A stretch of 20,876 nt of DNA from a virus, in the IMG/VR virus record IMGVR_UViG_3300009094_000797, positions 1-20,876 of that record. One strand, written 5' to 3'. The notes beneath the pieces are model-generated. The model was not told the DNA's origin. It did no database searches and saw nothing but the letters and a program-made list of their open reading frames with translations. The position numbers were made by a program, and so were the translations under genes. The first letter of the stretch is position 1; every line of letters starts with the position of its first letter. Positions 20,001-20,876 of this stretch are shown in pieces.

Positions 20001-20876
20001 CCATGCGCGCATTGCGGGTGCCGCTTCGAACGATTCCCCGGTCACCGCCTGTCGAACGGCGCGCACCACATCCCGGATAACGCGGCCCAGCGACGAGAAA
20101 AACTTATCGACAACAGACATAGGCTTGGCGTCTGTGGTCGCCCACCGCGCCACGTTATCCGCAAACCACTCATTAAAACCGAACCAATACTCGCGCTCCG
20201 CTTGTGGCATGTCGATCCAACGCAAATTCCTCCAACTAGTCGAGCTTGGCTCATTGAACTCAGAAATCGGAGCTCTACGTCGCACGAGGGCGTTCGCGGC
20301 ACTCGGATCAGTTTTCATCCGCATTACGAACTTGTCGTAATCGTCGAAAATTGCAACTTTTTTCTCCGGCGGCAATTTATCAAAAACGTCGTACATCAAA
20401 TGATGTCCGAATTCGTGGGCGAGCGTCGAATAAATCTGCTCCGGCGATTGTGCATTCGCCAGATTTATGCGAATGATTTTCTCGTCCGGATGATACCAGC
20501 CTCGACTCGTGTCGTTTGGATCATGATACAACTCGATTTTGCGCAAATCTGTCCCTTCGAGTCCCATCGCCTTTCGAACGTTTTCCAAAACCTTGATTGC
20601 CTGGCGCGCCGCCGCGCGGATTCCCGGTACCTCCCCCATCGCCACACCCGGATCGATGACCTGTGCAGCAACCTTCTGCTCGAATAGCGGCAGCCCCCGC
20701 TTGATGCGGCTCCCCGCCTCCGGAGAGACATTGATATATCGATTCCTGGTCGCATTCAAAAGCTGTCTTTGACCAGCAATCGTATTCGCCATAGGCTCGT
20801 CTGCTCGAATCGCCTGTGGCCCCACATCGAACGTCGTCTCGCCTCCATCCATGCCGAGCTTCTTCGCCCACTTTTG
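17043..20876 (-). CDS. Large polyvalent phage protein: metalloprotease domain plus PLxRFG-like region (5' partial)
   Basis: The frame stays open to the right edge (upstream codons read QKWAKKLG before the ATG at 20852), so the N-terminus is probably outside the window; 1269 residues are visible from that Met. Residues about 90-250 form a zinc metalloprotease: LAHEFGHHLMYD (HExxH at 146-150) and downstream NEWFADN (E228, likely third ligand). A PLxRFG-like motif, MPFARFGDYTATTY, lies near residue 515. A hydrophobic stretch (QMLLLGGAAGLAGLPF, about 928-943) could insert in a membrane. Size and layout fit internal virion/ejection proteins of podoviruses. This is structural inference; the protease substrate is unknown. 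Confidence 0.85.
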   Translation of the reverse strand, partial: QKWAKKLGMDGGETTFDVGPQAIRADEPMANTIAGQRQLLNATRNRYINVSPEAGSRIKRGLPLFEQKVAAQVIDPGVAMGEVPGIRAAARQAIKVLENVRKAMGLEGTDLRKIELYHDPNDTSRGWYHPDEKIIRINLANAQSPEQIYSTLAHEFGHHLMYDVFDKLPPEKKVAIFDDYDKFVMRMKTDPSAANALVRRRAPISEFNEPSSTSWRNLRWIDMPQAEREYWFGFNEWFADNVARWATTDAKPMSVVDKFFSSLGRVIRDVVRAVRQAVTGESFEAAPAMRAWLDSFIQQNGVFGPEVASTMHLQGLLKNARALQTEGTEAPATPQMGSTGGGRAILDGAGAGAEGRAFAAHGDRMNWFYKVALSLQQIAKRNEHILPLQLYRELTDLLNLETITALNQADINVMRPWKHLSREEGEALGRFIDDYANGRFMDPKELAKDGLRRPTDTELRALIKKHGLTERGAKQFGAIITDLRNDLMRYKDILMAETSRIRDPIEQAQAMERVEAQIRAMDSIPFMPFARFGDYTATTYTVDGKVKEFYRFETQKARDRAVEQMQAAAAQGEQVKSGFLHKDVHPLLGMPPGMLDRIADKLNLSQNMRDSIDQLKFEYAPAQSFRHHFQQKDFTPGYSQDWQRAYAQYKFHGSHYFARIKYADQMRDMIAEMTNERLTRNDHTKLDQIRNLMTEHLDTVLNPKADYARLKGAMFHFHMGFRVSTAAINLTQVPLVAWPNLSSHFGDFKSAAALIRATGKSNTLFRRMTTSHMAADELRILQQGADDGLTAPKQAYELGALSEGRNLFKGLGKGIERTWQEGAELSAKMFEMSEQWGRTTTLLGAYDLAKKDLGSKFVQNSIQANQLLYLRLREKNWSHEEAAAYTAATVAVKESMFEYGYHARPKMFQGGLGAVLLFKSFQQNVLFNLWNNKGSFVRQMLLLGGAAGLAGLPFSEDISSIMKMLSKRFLSSDFDLEDEVRKQVRALSNGAISPDLVMHGVGRYAFGVPHVLDLMGSTLGLRDKNEYAGTFPEPRGVSISRSIGMGQVLPFDVGRAFSPSKSPERNELQQIQRASGAAFGIGFSLYNFATSNPFTEPDRKKWEQIMPAAIRDVSTAWRFAEEGGERNRRGNQIIKFDPYDTMGAAEILARGLGFQPTRLVARQENIAAKAEAVEYWEIRRQLLMRQYWSAVKDNNPEQIESVIEAVKAFNRGLPEEAKAKAITGTNLRQSIVRRAQDRARQESGLPTGRRDTTLYQSIDALYPEGAPPGLQDIRRVQ

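Noticed and set aside
18060-20687. Long plus-strand open frames (including a 567-codon one) across the giant gene
   Set aside because: They are antisense to a well-supported protein with HExxH and PLxRFG-like motifs, and their products lack recognisable domains or ribosome-binding sites.

Overview
The window looks like part of a tailed bacteriophage genome (or a prophage or metagenomic phage contig) from a bacterial host. Coding density is very high. Most plus-strand genes are tiny and are joined by ATGA, GTGA or TGATG stop/start overlaps, and Shine-Dalgarno sequences precede most starts. The recognisable genes are phage DNA metabolism genes: a family A DNA polymerase, uracil-DNA glycosylase, dUTPase, a Sak4/RecA-like ATPase, a Cas4-like nuclease, a DNA methyltransferase and a dNMP-kinase-like protein. 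They are followed by a very large virion-type protein. No rRNA, tRNA, CRISPR array or transposase was seen. The host cannot be named; the large ejection-protein-like product hints at a podovirus-like phage of a Gram-negative bacterium, which is inference.

Layout. (1) 1-139 is a leader with a palindrome and the first copy of a 37-bp inverted-repeat element. (2) 140-5721 is a run of small accessory genes, several with paired CxxC zinc-binding motifs, plus a VWA-domain protein, a DUF2786/LIM-like zinc protein and a DUF7768-like protein. (3) 5722-5808 is the clearest control region: a sigma70-type promoter (TTGACA, 17-bp spacer, TATGCT) overlapping a perfect hairpin, which is the second copy of the element. 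(4) 5809-10141 is a nucleotide and recombination module: RHH-like protein, dNMP-kinase-like protein, PD-(D/E)XK nuclease, Sak4-like ATPase and a putative ssDNA-binding protein, closed by a strong intrinsic terminator at 10163-10192. (5) 10217-16729 is a modification and replication module: ParB-methyltransferase fusion, UDG-exonuclease-polymerase N half, dUTPase, winged-helix protein, polymerase C half and a DUF3987-like ATPase. (6) 16726-20876 is on the minus strand: a small HExxH protein translationally coupled to a >1270-residue polyvalent protein that runs off the right edge.

How it works together. The UDG domain, proofreading exonuclease and adjacent dUTPase form a uracil-exclusion/replication set. 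The nuclease, Sak4-like ATPase and ssDNA-binding candidate form a recombination set.

Most unusual points: the family A polymerase is split between its NLQNIP motif and motif A, with a dUTPase and a winged-helix gene between the halves; a CTTTGAC sequence at the methyltransferase stop matches the prfB +1 frameshift heptamer and would extend the protein 19 codons to a TGATG junction; a 37-bp inverted repeat of constant 10-17-10 geometry occurs three times; and a 31-bp direct repeat (30/31 identical) links two small genes in different reading frames.
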